This document shows, piece by piece, positions 9,985 to 19,602 of a stretch of 64,000 nt of DNA. Positions within the stretch are counted from its first letter, which is position 1. Each line of letters opens with the position of its first letter. The stretch spans positions 186,001-250,000 of the forward strand of contig JADJBP010000001.1 of NCBI GenBank assembly GCA_016703625.1. The letters run 5' to 3'. The translations under genes were made by a program, and so were the position numbers. The notes below the pieces were generated by a model. That model saw only the letters and a program-made list of their open reading frames with translations. It searched no databases and was not told the origin of the DNA. The stretch comes from Chitinophagaceae bacterium. GTDB lineage: Bacteria > Bacteroidota > Bacteroidia > Chitinophagales > Chitinophagaceae.

Positions 9985-10950
9985 TTAACTGAACAATCCG
10001 CCTTTTTTAAGTTCACGCGTTCCCTGTCCTATTAAAAAACCATTTTGATAGATCTGAACAGTATAATTTCCCTGCTTAAAATCTGCACCCGGAACAAAAG
10101 CAAATTCTACATTCTTCTTTTTGGCAGTTTCCAGGTCAACAGAAACTTTGGCAGTATAAGCCAGTGCACCTTCTTCTCTTGAATCAAAGGTTTCAGCACC
10201 GGTATTAATGGCTTTTCCATCAGGGCCTAAAACCAAAACATAAACATCGGTTGTGCCTGACTGTATGATGCGGTTGTCAACATCAAAATTAACAACGATC
10301 TTATCAACCCTTTTAGCCACGGCAGAAACTTTTTCCTTACCTGAACTTTTTACATTGATCGGCGTGATCACAATGTTGCTGGCGTGCAATGTTGAAGCAA
10401 TATCAACTTTCTTTTCCAGGGATTGCTTTACTTCAGTAGTGGCAACCAGGTTCTGGTTTAATACTTCTTTCTCCTGCTTTAGCACAACATTATCGTTGTT
10501 AAGCAATTGATTTTCCTGCTTTAACTGAGCAATATCCATTTCCATGGAACTGATCTTATCATTTAATGAAGCGATCAGTGTTTTTGCCCTCTTTAATTCA
10601 GATGCAGTAGCATTTTTATTATTTAAAATGCTGCGTATTTCGGCTTTAGCTTTTGTTATTTCATTATTCTTTTCAACTAACTGGCTTTGTAAACCATTAT
10701 TTACGGTTGACATAGAGTCAAGCCTGGCCAATGAGGCATCAAAGCTGGATTGGATATCGATTTTTTCAGCACTTTCTTTCGCAATCACTACTTCCTGCTG
10801 CTGCAGGGTTTGTTGCGTTTTATTGTTTGAAATGATCGCATAGGCAGAAACGGCGATTAAACCGGCAGCCAATGCACCTATAATTAGGTTTTTGTAACTT
10901 TTACCCGCTTTTACTTCGGGGGTAGGTGTTGGGAAATTTGTTTCAGTCAT
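9985..10950 (-). CDS. Membrane-anchored coiled-coil protein of unknown function
   Basis: 321 residues. A short polar N-terminus is followed by one membrane segment (residues about 22-42, LIIGALAAGLIAVSAYAII). A long coiled coil rich in Gln, Asn, Lys and Leu runs over residues about 45-180. The C-terminal beta-rich domain (about 200-315) includes VDNRIIQSGTTDVYV and YTVQIYQNGFLIGQG. The topology suggests a single-pass inner membrane protein with a periplasmic coiled coil. I do not recognise a named family beyond similar hypothetical proteins in Bacteroidota. It faces away from the pigment genes and has its own terminator, so it is probably not part of the pathway. Confidence 0.75.
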   Translation of the reverse strand: MTETNFPTPTPEVKAGKSYKNLIIGALAAGLIAVSAYAIISNNKTQQTLQQQEVVIAKESAEKIDIQSSFDASLARLDSMSTVNNGLQSQLVEKNNEITKAKAEIRSILNNKNATASELKRAKTLIASLNDKISSMEMDIAQLKQENQLLNNDNVVLKQEKEVLNQNLVATTEVKQSLEKKVDIASTLHASNIVITPINVKSSGKEKVSAVAKRVDKIVVNFDVDNRIIQSGTTDVYVLVLGPDGKAINTGAETFDSREEGALAYTAKVSVDLETAKKKNVEFAFVPGADFKQGNYTVQIYQNGFLIGQGTRELKKGGLFS

Positions 10951-11144
10951 GATATGAGATTTTTTAAGTTGGAAATAATTTTTGTATTGGAATTTGAATT
11001 TTGAAATTCCAAAACCATGCCATAATTGGTTTTTGTTTAAAACTTACATAATTATTTTTTTTAACTATACCGAAGGAGGCATATGTTAACGCCTGAATAT
11101 AAGCTAACTGTGAAGATTCGGGATGGGGCAAAGTCTGCCGCTTA

Positions 11145-11171
11145 TTTGCTTTGTTAAAAGAGCTATCTTCG
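11145..11171 (+). promoter_or_regulatory. Possible promoter of the first plus-strand operon
   Basis: TTTG at 11145-11148, a 15-base spacer and TATCTTCG at 11164-11171 (seven of eight to TAnnTTTG). It sits 16 bases before the ATG at 11187 and argues against translation starting further upstream. Confidence 0.35.
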
Positions 11172-11186
11172 GTATCAAGAATCAGC

Positions 11187-12872
11187 ATGAGAGATTTTGA
11201 TACCATTATTATCGGCTCCGGGGCAGGTGGCCTTTCCGCAGCGCTTTGCCTCGCCCGTGCCGGACAAAGAGTTGCAGTTATTGAACAGCATTACGTTCCC
11301 GGAGGCTGGTGCCATAGTTTTTATATAGATGGCCACCGCTTCAGCCCGGGGGTTCATTATATTGGCGGCCTGGATAAAGGAGAATCAACCAGCACTCTAT
11401 ACGAAGGCCTCGGCATAGCCAATGATCTTGTTTTTTTCCGAATGAATAAAGAAGCATATGAACATTGCTGGATCGGTGATGACAAAATTGATATGCCTGC
11501 AGGTATTCAAAATTTAAAAAACTCACTCACAAGGCTTTTCCCAAAAGAAGAAAAAGGGATCAAAAAATACCTGGAATTGGTTAAACAGGTAAGTACGGAA
11601 ATTTTCCTTATCCCAAAAATGAATGGCTTTTGGGATAATATAACCATACCCTGGCGTACCAGGCACCTCGGCAAATATGGTTTATTCAGTTTAAAAAGGG
11701 TAATTGGATGGCATATTAAAGACCCCCTGCTAAAAAAAGTACTCAATATTCAATGCGGCGATCATGGCCTGCCACCATCCAAAGCAAGTTTTCCCCTGCA
11801 CTGCGCTTTAATGGATCATTACTTTAACGGTGGCTTTTATCCAATGGGCGGCGGTGCTGCCATTGTAAAAGCGATGACCAATGCTATTAAAAAACAGGGC
11901 GGCGAAATCAAAACCGGCCTGGCCGTGAAAAGGATTCTGGTGGAAGGAGAAAACAGGACGGCCGGCGGATCAGGCAGAAAAGCTGTGGGTATTGAAATGC
12001 AGGACGGAGAGGTCATGATGGCAAAGAACATCATATCCAATGCCGACCCCGCAACAACATATACATTGGTTGGCCACGAAAACCTCAGCAGCAAACTGGT
12101 TAAAAAGCTGGCGGCTACACGCTATTCAGTTACTTCGCTGATGTTCTTTATTTCGGTTGAAATGGATGTTCGGGAAGCCGGGCTTGATTCCGGTAATATC
12201 TGGTTCATGCCCAATAAGGATATGGATGAGATCTATGCAGACTTAACCAAAGTAGATATCCTGGAAAAAGATGAATTTGAATCGCTGTTTATCAGCTGCT
12301 CGTCTTTAAAAGACCCATTAAGTTTTAACGGAAAACAACATACCCTTGAAGTGGTCACCTTTATTGATTATGACTCTTTTAAAACGATAAAAGCTGAAGG
12401 GCATGAACAGAACGGGGAGTACCTTAAGATGAAGGCCCGGCTCTCACAAAAATTATTAAACACATTTAAAAGGATATTGCCCGCTGTTCATAAACATATT
12501 GTTCACCTGGAGATGGGAACACCTATTACCAACGAACATTACATCAAATCAACCAGGGGTAGTGTATATGGTACGGAGAAAGGATTCTGGCAAACCGGCC
12601 CTTTTTCATACACGGCAAAAACCGAAATTGAGAACCTGTTTCTCTGTGGCAGCAGTATTATGAGCCATGGCGTTGCAGGCGCCAGTTATTCAGGCGTAAA
12701 GACCGCTGCAGAAATACTGGGATGCACCGAAGAAGACCTGCTGAAAAAAGATGAAGGGCAGGATATTCGTATTTATGATGCCGAAGACAGCAGCCAGTGG
12801 CCCGATTGGGTGCACCGGCGTATGGCAGATAAAAAAAAGCGGTCCGAAAGTAAAATAAACACCCCGGTATAA
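11187..12872 (+). CDS. Phytoene desaturase/RetSat-like NAD(P)/FAD oxidoreductase
   Basis: About 561 residues. The N-terminus has a classic Rossmann FAD site (DTIIIGSGAGGLSAALCLARAG), then GGWCHSFYIDGHRFSPGVHYIGG, which is typical of the CrtI/CrtISO/retinol-saturase group. The C-terminal FAD motif is NLFLCGSSIMSHGVAGASYSG. The ATG at 11187 is chosen because the FAD site starts right after it. These enzymes desaturate, saturate or isomerise polyenes. In this context it may act on the polyene chain or on ring oxidation state; that is inference. It is the first gene of the plus-strand run, with a second family member at 18088-19602. Confidence 0.8.
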   Translation: MRDFDTIIIGSGAGGLSAALCLARAGQRVAVIEQHYVPGGWCHSFYIDGHRFSPGVHYIGGLDKGESTSTLYEGLGIANDLVFFRMNKEAYEHCWIGDDKIDMPAGIQNLKNSLTRLFPKEEKGIKKYLELVKQVSTEIFLIPKMNGFWDNITIPWRTRHLGKYGLFSLKRVIGWHIKDPLLKKVLNIQCGDHGLPPSKASFPLHCALMDHYFNGGFYPMGGGAAIVKAMTNAIKKQGGEIKTGLAVKRILVEGENRTAGGSGRKAVGIEMQDGEVMMAKNIISNADPATTYTLVGHENLSSKLVKKLAATRYSVTSLMFFISVEMDVREAGLDSGNIWFMPNKDMDEIYADLTKVDILEKDEFESLFISCSSLKDPLSFNGKQHTLEVVTFIDYDSFKTIKAEGHEQNGEYLKMKARLSQKLLNTFKRILPAVHKHIVHLEMGTPITNEHYIKSTRGSVYGTEKGFWQTGPFSYTAKTEIENLFLCGSSIMSHGVAGASYSGVKTAAEILGCTEEDLLKKDEGQDIRIYDAEDSSQWPDWVHRRMADKKKRSESKINTPV

Positions 12873-12954
12873 ACACAGCTGTACTTATTCCCTTTATTGT
12901 TTTAATTTTATCCCCATTCAGATTAATTATTTCATCAATTGCTAACTGATAACA

Positions 12955-14160
12955 ATGGCCGGTTCTGATTCCCCGAGGGAGAAAGTTGATGTTTTGAAAG
13001 CCTGTGTTATTATTCCTACCTATAACAACGCAGCTACACTGGCGGGTGTGATAGAAGATGTAGCACAGTACAGTGAACATATCATTGTGGTGAATGACGG
13101 TTCATCCGACAATACAGTTGATATTGTACAAAACTACCCCACCGTTCATTTTATAAGCTATCCAAAAAATGTGGGTAAGGGCTGGGCACTCCGGAAAGCA
13201 TTTGCCTGGGCTTCAGCAAAAGGCTACCTGTATGCCATTACCATCGATTCCGACGGGCAGCATTTCGCAAAAGACCTTCCTGCATTTATGAACATGCTTG
13301 AAATGCATCCCAATGCCATTATCATTGGTGCAAGAAATATGGGACAGGCCTCAGTTCCGGGCGGCAGCAGTTTCGGGAATAAATTTTCCAACTTTTGGTT
13401 TAAGGTTGAAACAGGGATCACCAGTCCGGATACACAATCAGGTTACCGGCTTTACCCGCTGGAACCATTGAAGAAAATGCGCTTCATAACACGTAAATAC
13501 GAATTTGAAATAGAAGTATTGGTAAGAGCCGCCTGGAATGGCGTGCAGGTGGTTTCCGTCCCGGTTTCTGTTTATTACGCACCTGCTGAAGAACGGGTTT
13601 CGCATTTCAGGCCATTTAAGGATTTTTTCCGCATCAGTGTTTTAAATACCATTTTGGTGCTGATCAGCTTTCTCTATATAAAACCACGGGACTTTATCCG
13701 GATACTTTTTGATAAGCAAAAGTTCAAAAAACTGATCAACGATCATTTGTATCATCCCCACCACTCCGCCCAGTTAAAAGCGGCTTCTGTTGCTTTTGGA
13801 ATTTTTATGGGCATTGTTCCCATCTGGGGCTTTCAGCTGGTTACTGCTATTTTCGGCGCTATTTTATTAAAGCTCAATAAACCGCTTGTTATCGTTGCAG
13901 CAAACATCAGCATCCCGCCCATGATCCCGCTGATCATTTACGGAAGTTATAAAATGGGCGCCATCTGGATGGGCGCCAATGCCATGGAAATTGATTTCAG
14001 CAGTGACATTACACTGGACTCCATAAAAAAGAACCTGTTACAATATATTTACGGAAGCATTACTTTGGCTGTTGTTGCAGGCATTTCTTTTGGCATACTT
14101 ACTTTTATTTTTTTAAAACTGATCGATAAAAAAAAGACGGTAGCTGCCGGGGCTGATTAA
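12955..14160 (+). CDS. Family 2 glycosyltransferase fused to a DUF2062 membrane domain
   Basis: 401 residues. Residues about 15-245 form a GT-A fold of the dolichyl-phosphate mannose synthase type: VIIPTYNNAATL, VVNDGSSDNT and the DxD-like IDSDGQH. Residues about 255-395 form a DUF2062 domain with membrane segments (GIFMGIVPIWGFQLVTAIFG and a C-terminal helix). It probably acts at the inner face of the cytoplasmic membrane on a lipid-linked acceptor. GT2 proteins recur in aryl polyene and flexirubin clusters, where the sugar or acyl acceptor is not settled. It is 83 bases after the FAD enzyme and 3 bases before the large fusion gene, so it is probably co-transcribed. Confidence 0.85.
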   Translation: MAGSDSPREKVDVLKACVIIPTYNNAATLAGVIEDVAQYSEHIIVVNDGSSDNTVDIVQNYPTVHFISYPKNVGKGWALRKAFAWASAKGYLYAITIDSDGQHFAKDLPAFMNMLEMHPNAIIIGARNMGQASVPGGSSFGNKFSNFWFKVETGITSPDTQSGYRLYPLEPLKKMRFITRKYEFEIEVLVRAAWNGVQVVSVPVSVYYAPAEERVSHFRPFKDFFRISVLNTILVLISFLYIKPRDFIRILFDKQKFKKLINDHLYHPHHSAQLKAASVAFGIFMGIVPIWGFQLVTAIFGAILLKLNKPLVIVAANISIPPMIPLIIYGSYKMGAIWMGANAMEIDFSSDITLDSIKKNLLQYIYGSITLAVVAGISFGILTFIFLKLIDKKKTVAAGAD

Positions 14161-14163
14161 TAC

Positions 14164-17100
14164 ATGAAAAAGATCTTACTGCACATTTATCATTTTTATC
14201 AAAAGCGGCAACCCGCATTATATATTTCTTTTTCCATCATTTTTTTATTGGCCTTATGGTTCGCAACGCAGGTAAAATTTGAAGAAGATATTGCCAGCAT
14301 CCTGCCAAAAGATAAAAAGATCGAAAAACTGAACGCTGTTTTTCAAAATTCAAGGTTCATGGATAAGCTGGTGGTAACCGTAGCCTTAAAGGATACTGCC
14401 GCAGATGCCCAACCCGACAGCCTGGTGGCCTATGCAGATGAACTGGCTGCAAACCTGCAGCAAAAACTGGCTCCCTTCATCACCAAAATAAATTATAAGG
14501 TTGATGATGACCTGGGACTGGAATTATTTGAAACCATCAGCGGCCACCTGCCCGTGTACCTCGGGGAGAAAGATTATTCCGCCATTGATTCGCTGATCGC
14601 ACCCGTAAATGTAAAAGCAACACTGGAACAGAATTTCCGGACACTAACCTCTCCGGCAGGTTTTGCTCTAAAAACAATGATCAGCAAAGACCCGGTAGGG
14701 ATCAGTATGCTGGCTTTAAAAAAACTACAGCAATTACAGTACGATGAAAATTTTGAACGCTATGATAATTATATCCTGACGAAGGACAGGAAAAATTTAA
14801 TGCTTTTTATAACACCGGCTTACCCGCCAAACAATACCGGTAAAAATGCCTTGTTGTTAAAAGGGCTGGATAGCATCATCGATCAAAACAGCAGCCAGGT
14901 GACCGCCACTTATTTTGGTGCAACTGCCGTTTCGGTTGGCAATGCATTACAACTGCGTAAAGACTCTTTACTCACACAGGGGATCACTATCCTTTTCATC
15001 ATTGTTTTCCTGGGATTATATTTCCGTAAAAAAAGAGCACCGTTCATCATATTGATACCGGTTATTTTTGGCGCCCTTTTTTCCCTGGCTGCCATTTATT
15101 TTTTAAAGGGAAGCATTTCTGTGATCGCACTGGGAACCGGCTCAGTAGTACTCGGCATTGCCGTAAATTATTCGCTGCACGTTTTTAATCATTACAGGCA
15201 TACCCGCAATATAGAAGAACTGATCAGTGACCTGGCCATGCCTATGACGGTTGGCAGCTTTACCACCATCGGCGGTTTCCTGTGCCTGCAGTTTGTGGAA
15301 TCGGAAATGCTGAAGGACCTGGGCCTCTTTGCTGCATTCAGTTTGATCGGCGCTTCATTTTGTTCATTGGTCTTCCTGCCCCATTTTATAGCCGGTAAAA
15401 AGGAACAGGCTACTCATGTTGCTGACAGGTTTTCATGGATCGATAAAATAGCATCCTTAAGGCCGGAATATAATAAATACCTGGTGCTGATCATTTTTGG
15501 ATTAACCATACTCTTTGCTTTTTGGGCAGGAAAGGCCGGCTTTGAATCTGACCTGCAGAACATGAATTTCATGAGCAGCAAATTAAGGGACTCTGAAAAA
15601 AAACTCAACCACATAAACCAGTATGCATTACAATCCGTGTACCTGGTTACCGAAGGAAAAACGCTGGATGATGCCCTCGTTAACAATGAAAAATTAGCTG
15701 CACAGGTTGAAAAAATGCAGGACAAGAATATTGTAAAAAAATACTCAGGCGTTTCTTCAATCATCATTTCGGACTCATTGCAAAAGCTGAGAATTGCCAG
15801 GTGGAATGCATACTGGACAGCAGAAAAGAAAAGCGCATTAATGGCTTTGCTGATCAAAGAAGGAGCAGCATTAAAATTCAATGCTGCTGCATTTGAACCA
15901 TTTAACCAACTGCTCAATAATAATTATGTTCCGGTTGACCGCGATGCCATGGCTGAAGTCCGAAAAAATTTCCTGGATGATTACATTACCGAAAAACCGG
16001 GCAGGTCAACCGTTGTTACCCTGGTAAAAACCATTCCGGAAAACAGGCAACTGGTTTATAAAGCTTTCGAAAACGAAGCGCATGTAACCGTTTTAGATAA
16101 GCAATACCTCACTACCCGGATGGTGGAGATCATCAACTCGGATTTTACCAGTATTGCCATGATGACCTCGTTTTTGGTTTTTATGGTGCTGTTGATCGTT
16201 TACGGAAGACTGGAACTGGCGATGGTTTCCTTTATTCCCATGTTCATCACCTGGATCTGGATCCTGGGTATCATGGGCATGGCGGGTATCCAGTTCAATA
16301 TCATCAATATCATCATTTCGGCTTTGATCTTTGGTTTGGGAGACGATTACAGCCTGTTCATTATGGATGGCCTTCTGCAGGAATACAAGACCGGGAAAAA
16401 GAACCTCTCTTCGTTTAAATCTTCCATCATCTTATCGGCTGTTACCACCATGGCCGGGCTGGGTGTTTTGATCTTTGCCGAACACCCGGCATTGAGATCG
16501 ATCGCTTTAATATCTATCATCGGTATCCTTTGCGTGGTCATCATGTCGCAGATCCTGATCCCGTTTTTCTTTTCCATACTGATCCGAAACCGGGTTAGGC
16601 GTAACCGTTTTCCATGGACGATCTGGGGATTCATTAAATCATCCTTTGCCTTTTCCTATTTTATCGGCTGGAGTGTTGCCTTTACACATATTGCCTGGAT
16701 CTTTGCCATGTTCAACATCAAAGAAAAGGGCAAACTGGTTTATCATACCATTATTTCCAAAGTGTGCAGGCGGCTGGTGTATATCATGATCAATGTAAAA
16801 AAGAAGATCATCAACCCGCAGCATGAAAAATTTGAAATACCTGCCATTATCATTGCCAATCACCAGTCATCACTGGATATTTTGCCGCTGATCATGCTGC
16901 ATCCAAAACTGCTGATGATCACCAATAACCGGATCTGGAACTCACCCTTATTTGGCAAAGTCATCCGCATGGCAGATTATTTTCCGGCTGAGCAGATCGA
17001 AACAGATCTCAGCCTTGTGGAAGACCGGGTGAAGAATGGTTATTCGGTCATTATTTTTCCGGAAGGCACCCGCTCTGAAGATGGGGTGATCAACCGGTTT

Positions 17101-18000
17101 CACAAAGGCGCTTTTTATATTGCTGAAAAACTGAATGTAGATATCCTGCCCATCATGATACACGGCACCGACTACACGCTGACCAAGCAGGACCAGCTTT
17201 TAAAAGATGGCCAACTCACTGTTAAGATCTTGCCAAGAATAAAACCTGGTGACAAAACCTATGGAAACGGGTATGCCGAAAGGTCCAAACAGGTAGGCCG
17301 CTACTTCAGGCAGGAATTTGACCTGCTTAAAAAAGAAATTGAGCAGCCGGCCTATTTCCGTGAAAAATTAATATATAACTATATCTATAAAGGCCCCGTA
17401 CTGGAATGGTATATGCGGATCAAGACCAGGCTCGAAAAAAATTACGAACCTTTTCATGCCCTGGTTCCGCTGCAGGGCAGTATACTGGATATTGGCTGCG
17501 GCTATGGATTTATGCCGTATATGTTATCCTTTACTTCACCACAAAGGAAGATCACCGCAATAGATTATGATGAAGAAAAAATAGATACCGCCAATCATTG
17601 CTTCAGCAAAACCAATAACATTAATTTTGTGCACAGTGATGTGCTGGGTTTTGCTTTTGAAAAATACGATGCCATTATCCTGGCTGATATGCTGCACTAC
17701 CTTCCGGAAGCTGACCAAAAACTGGTTATTGAAAAATGCATCAGCAACCTGAACCCGGGCGGAAAGATCATCATCAGGGATGGAGACCGGGATAAGGAAG
17801 CATTGCATGAAAAAACAAAACTCACGGAGTTATTCAGTACTAGGATCCTGAATTTTAATAAGACAAAAGAAACCGGATTGAATTTTTTATCGGGTAATAT
17901 GATCAGGATGATTGCAGCAGCACATAAAATGAGCTGTGAAGAAAAACCCGATTCAAAACGTACATCGAACACCATATTTATTTTGAATAGAAATGTATAG
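14164..18000 (+). CDS. Trifunctional MMPL exporter / lysophospholipid acyltransferase / SAM methyltransferase fusion
   Basis: 1278 residues in one uninterrupted frame. Residues 1 to about 830 form an RND/MMPL-type exporter with an N-terminal membrane helix and two blocks of membrane segments separated by periplasmic domains. A GLGDDYSLFIMDG motif lies near residue 725. Residues about 850-1060 are a PlsC-type acyltransferase with NHQSSLD (about 899; the NHx4D motif) and FPEGTRS (about 966). Residues about 1085-1275 are a class I methyltransferase with LDIGCGYGF (about 1109). Fusions with this order are known from flexirubin-type clusters. The likely job is to acylate or methylate the pigment or its lipid anchor and to export it. 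Which substrate each domain uses cannot be read from sequence. Confidence 0.9.
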   Translation: MKKILLHIYHFYQKRQPALYISFSIIFLLALWFATQVKFEEDIASILPKDKKIEKLNAVFQNSRFMDKLVVTVALKDTAADAQPDSLVAYADELAANLQQKLAPFITKINYKVDDDLGLELFETISGHLPVYLGEKDYSAIDSLIAPVNVKATLEQNFRTLTSPAGFALKTMISKDPVGISMLALKKLQQLQYDENFERYDNYILTKDRKNLMLFITPAYPPNNTGKNALLLKGLDSIIDQNSSQVTATYFGATAVSVGNALQLRKDSLLTQGITILFIIVFLGLYFRKKRAPFIILIPVIFGALFSLAAIYFLKGSISVIALGTGSVVLGIAVNYSLHVFNHYRHTRNIEELISDLAMPMTVGSFTTIGGFLCLQFVESEMLKDLGLFAAFSLIGASFCSLVFLPHFIAGKKEQATHVADRFSWIDKIASLRPEYNKYLVLIIFGLTILFAFWAGKAGFESDLQNMNFMSSKLRDSEKKLNHINQYALQSVYLVTEGKTLDDALVNNEKLAAQVEKMQDKNIVKKYSGVSSIIISDSLQKLRIARWNAYWTAEKKSALMALLIKEGAALKFNAAAFEPFNQLLNNNYVPVDRDAMAEVRKNFLDDYITEKPGRSTVVTLVKTIPENRQLVYKAFENEAHVTVLDKQYLTTRMVEIINSDFTSIAMMTSFLVFMVLLIVYGRLELAMVSFIPMFITWIWILGIMGMAGIQFNIINIIISALIFGLGDDYSLFIMDGLLQEYKTGKKNLSSFKSSIILSAVTTMAGLGVLIFAEHPALRSIALISIIGILCVVIMSQILIPFFFSILIRNRVRRNRFPWTIWGFIKSSFAFSYFIGWSVAFTHIAWIFAMFNIKEKGKLVYHTIISKVCRRLVYIMINVKKKIINPQHEKFEIPAIIIANHQSSLDILPLIMLHPKLLMITNNRIWNSPLFGKVIRMADYFPAEQIETDLSLVEDRVKNGYSVIIFPEGTRSEDGVINRFHKGAFYIAEKLNVDILPIMIHGTDYTLTKQDQLLKDGQLTVKILPRIKPGDKTYGNGYAERSKQVGRYFRQEFDLLKKEIEQPAYFREKLIYNYIYKGPVLEWYMRIKTRLEKNYEPFHALVPLQGSILDIGCGYGFMPYMLSFTSPQRKITAIDYDEEKIDTANHCFSKTNNINFVHSDVLGFAFEKYDAIILADMLHYLPEADQKLVIEKCISNLNPGGKIIIRDGDRDKEALHEKTKLTELFSTRILNFNKTKETGLNFLSGNMIRMIAAAHKMSCEEKPDSKRTSNTIFILNRNV

Positions 18001-18004
18001 GGGA

Positions 18005-18070
18005 ATTTAGGAAGGTTTAGGAGTTTTATGGATCGCTCTAAACCTTCTAAACTTTCTAATCCATCTAAAC
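18005..18070. repeat. Intergenic TTTAGRAGG-type hairpin repeat
   Basis: Short units of the form TTTAGGAAGG point one way and their complements CTCTAAACCTTCTAAAC the other, giving an imperfect hairpin around 18014-18050. A longer version is at 38806-38869. It fills the gap between the fusion gene and the next FAD enzyme. Confidence 0.7.
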
Positions 18071-18087
18071 ATAAAAATTAATCATTT

Positions 18088-19602
18088 TTGGAAGACAAAT
18101 TCGACATTGTGATCATCGGAAGCGGCATGGGTGGCCTGGTATGTGCTGATATTCTCGCACGCGAAGGTTATACAGTTTGTGTGCTGGAAAAGAACAAACA
18201 GATCGGCGGCTGCCTGCAAACCTATGTGCGTGATAAAGTGATCTTTGATTCAGGCGTTCATTATCTCGGCGGACTGGGCAAAGGACAAAACCTTTACCAG
18301 GTTTTTAAATACATGGGCATTATTGAAAAACTAAAGCTGCAGAAAATGGATGAGGATTGTTTTGACAAGATCCTGATCGAAAATGATGATAAAGAATATG
18401 CCTACGCACAGGGATACGAAAATTTTATACAGCGATTGCTGAAAGATTTTCCCAATGAAGAAAAGGCACTGCGCATGTACTGCGACCAGATAAAGGAAAT
18501 ATGCAGCAAATTTCCGCTGTATAACCTGAGGGCAGGCGGCAATATGGATGAAAAAAACGTGGTGCTGGGTATTGATACCAAAACATTTATTGAATCGATC
18601 ACCAGCGATAAAAAACTGCAGGCCGTACTGGTTGGCAATAATATGCTCTATGTTTTACAGGCCGGGAAAACACCCTTTTATGTGCATGCCATGATCCTGA
18701 ACAGCTATATAGAAAGCGCCTGGAAATGTATCGACGGCGGTTCAGATATTGGAAAATATATCGCTATGGATATACGGGAGCATGGCGGCATCATACGCCG
18801 TAATTCCGAGGTGAAAAGAATTGTGGTGGATGAGGGTGAAGTAAAATCAGTAGAACTGGCAGATGGTTCGCATGTGTACGGTAAACATTTCATCAGCAAT
18901 ATGCACCCGGTGCGTACGCTGGATATGACAGAAAGTTCCCTGATAAAAAACGCCTACAAAAACCGCATCAAAAATCTTGAAAATACCATTGGAGGTTTTA
19001 TCATCAATATTGTATTTAAAAAAGACAGCTTTAAATATGTAAAGAACAATTATTACTACCACCGCGAAGGGCATGTGTGGAATATGGCGGATCATACAGA
19101 AGAGAACTGGCCGCTTTGTTACTGTGTATTTTTTTCAGCATCATCAAAATCGCCCGAATATGCGGATTCCATGACGTTGCTGGCCTATATGCGGTACGAT
19201 GAAGTGAAACAATGGGAACAGACCTTCAACACGGTTTCGGCTGCGGATGACCGTGGACCGGGGTACGAAGCCTTTAAAAAACGCAAAGCCGAAAAATTAC
19301 TGGATTGCGTGGAAGAAAAATTTCCGGGCCTGCGGGATTGTGTAAAAACCTATTACACCGCCACACCGCTTTCGTACAGGGATTATGTGGGTAATGATGA
19401 CGGCTCGATGTATGGCATAGTAAAAGATTACCAGAACCCGTTAAAGACATTCATATCGCCGCGAACAAAAATTCCCAACCTGTATTTAACGGGACAAAAC
19501 CTGAATTTACACGGTATACTGGGTGCTACCATGAGCGGCCTGGTGACCTGCACGGCTTTTTTGGGAAACGATGAGATCATAGAAAAAATAAGAAATGCTT
19601 AA
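18088..19602 (+). CDS. Second CrtI/RetSat-like NAD(P)/FAD oxidoreductase
   Basis: 504 residues with the FAD site IVIIGSGMGGLVCADILAREG, GGCLQTYVRDKVIFDSGVHY close behind, and a C-terminal NLYLTGQNLNLHGILGATMSG motif. The start codon is TTG at 18088; no ATG lies between the upstream stop and the FAD motif. It is a paralogue of 11187-12872, with the same order of motifs but clearly diverged sequence. Its last 8 bases overlap the start of the C45-type gene at 19595, so the two are translationally linked. Expected role: redox change of a polyene or cyclic intermediate of the pigment, by inference. Confidence 0.8.
   Translation: MEDKFDIVIIGSGMGGLVCADILAREGYTVCVLEKNKQIGGCLQTYVRDKVIFDSGVHYLGGLGKGQNLYQVFKYMGIIEKLKLQKMDEDCFDKILIENDDKEYAYAQGYENFIQRLLKDFPNEEKALRMYCDQIKEICSKFPLYNLRAGGNMDEKNVVLGIDTKTFIESITSDKKLQAVLVGNNMLYVLQAGKTPFYVHAMILNSYIESAWKCIDGGSDIGKYIAMDIREHGGIIRRNSEVKRIVVDEGEVKSVELADGSHVYGKHFISNMHPVRTLDMTESSLIKNAYKNRIKNLENTIGGFIINIVFKKDSFKYVKNNYYYHREGHVWNMADHTEENWPLCYCVFFSASSKSPEYADSMTLLAYMRYDEVKQWEQTFNTVSAADDRGPGYEAFKKRKAEKLLDCVEEKFPGLRDCVKTYYTATPLSYRDYVGNDDGSMYGIVKDYQNPLKTFISPRTKIPNLYLTGQNLNLHGILGATMSGLVTCTAFLGNDEIIEKIRNA

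Noticed and set aside
11151..11186. Earlier start for the first FAD enzyme
   Set aside because: A promoter-like box (11164-11171) lies in it and the family starts directly with the FAD motif at 11187.
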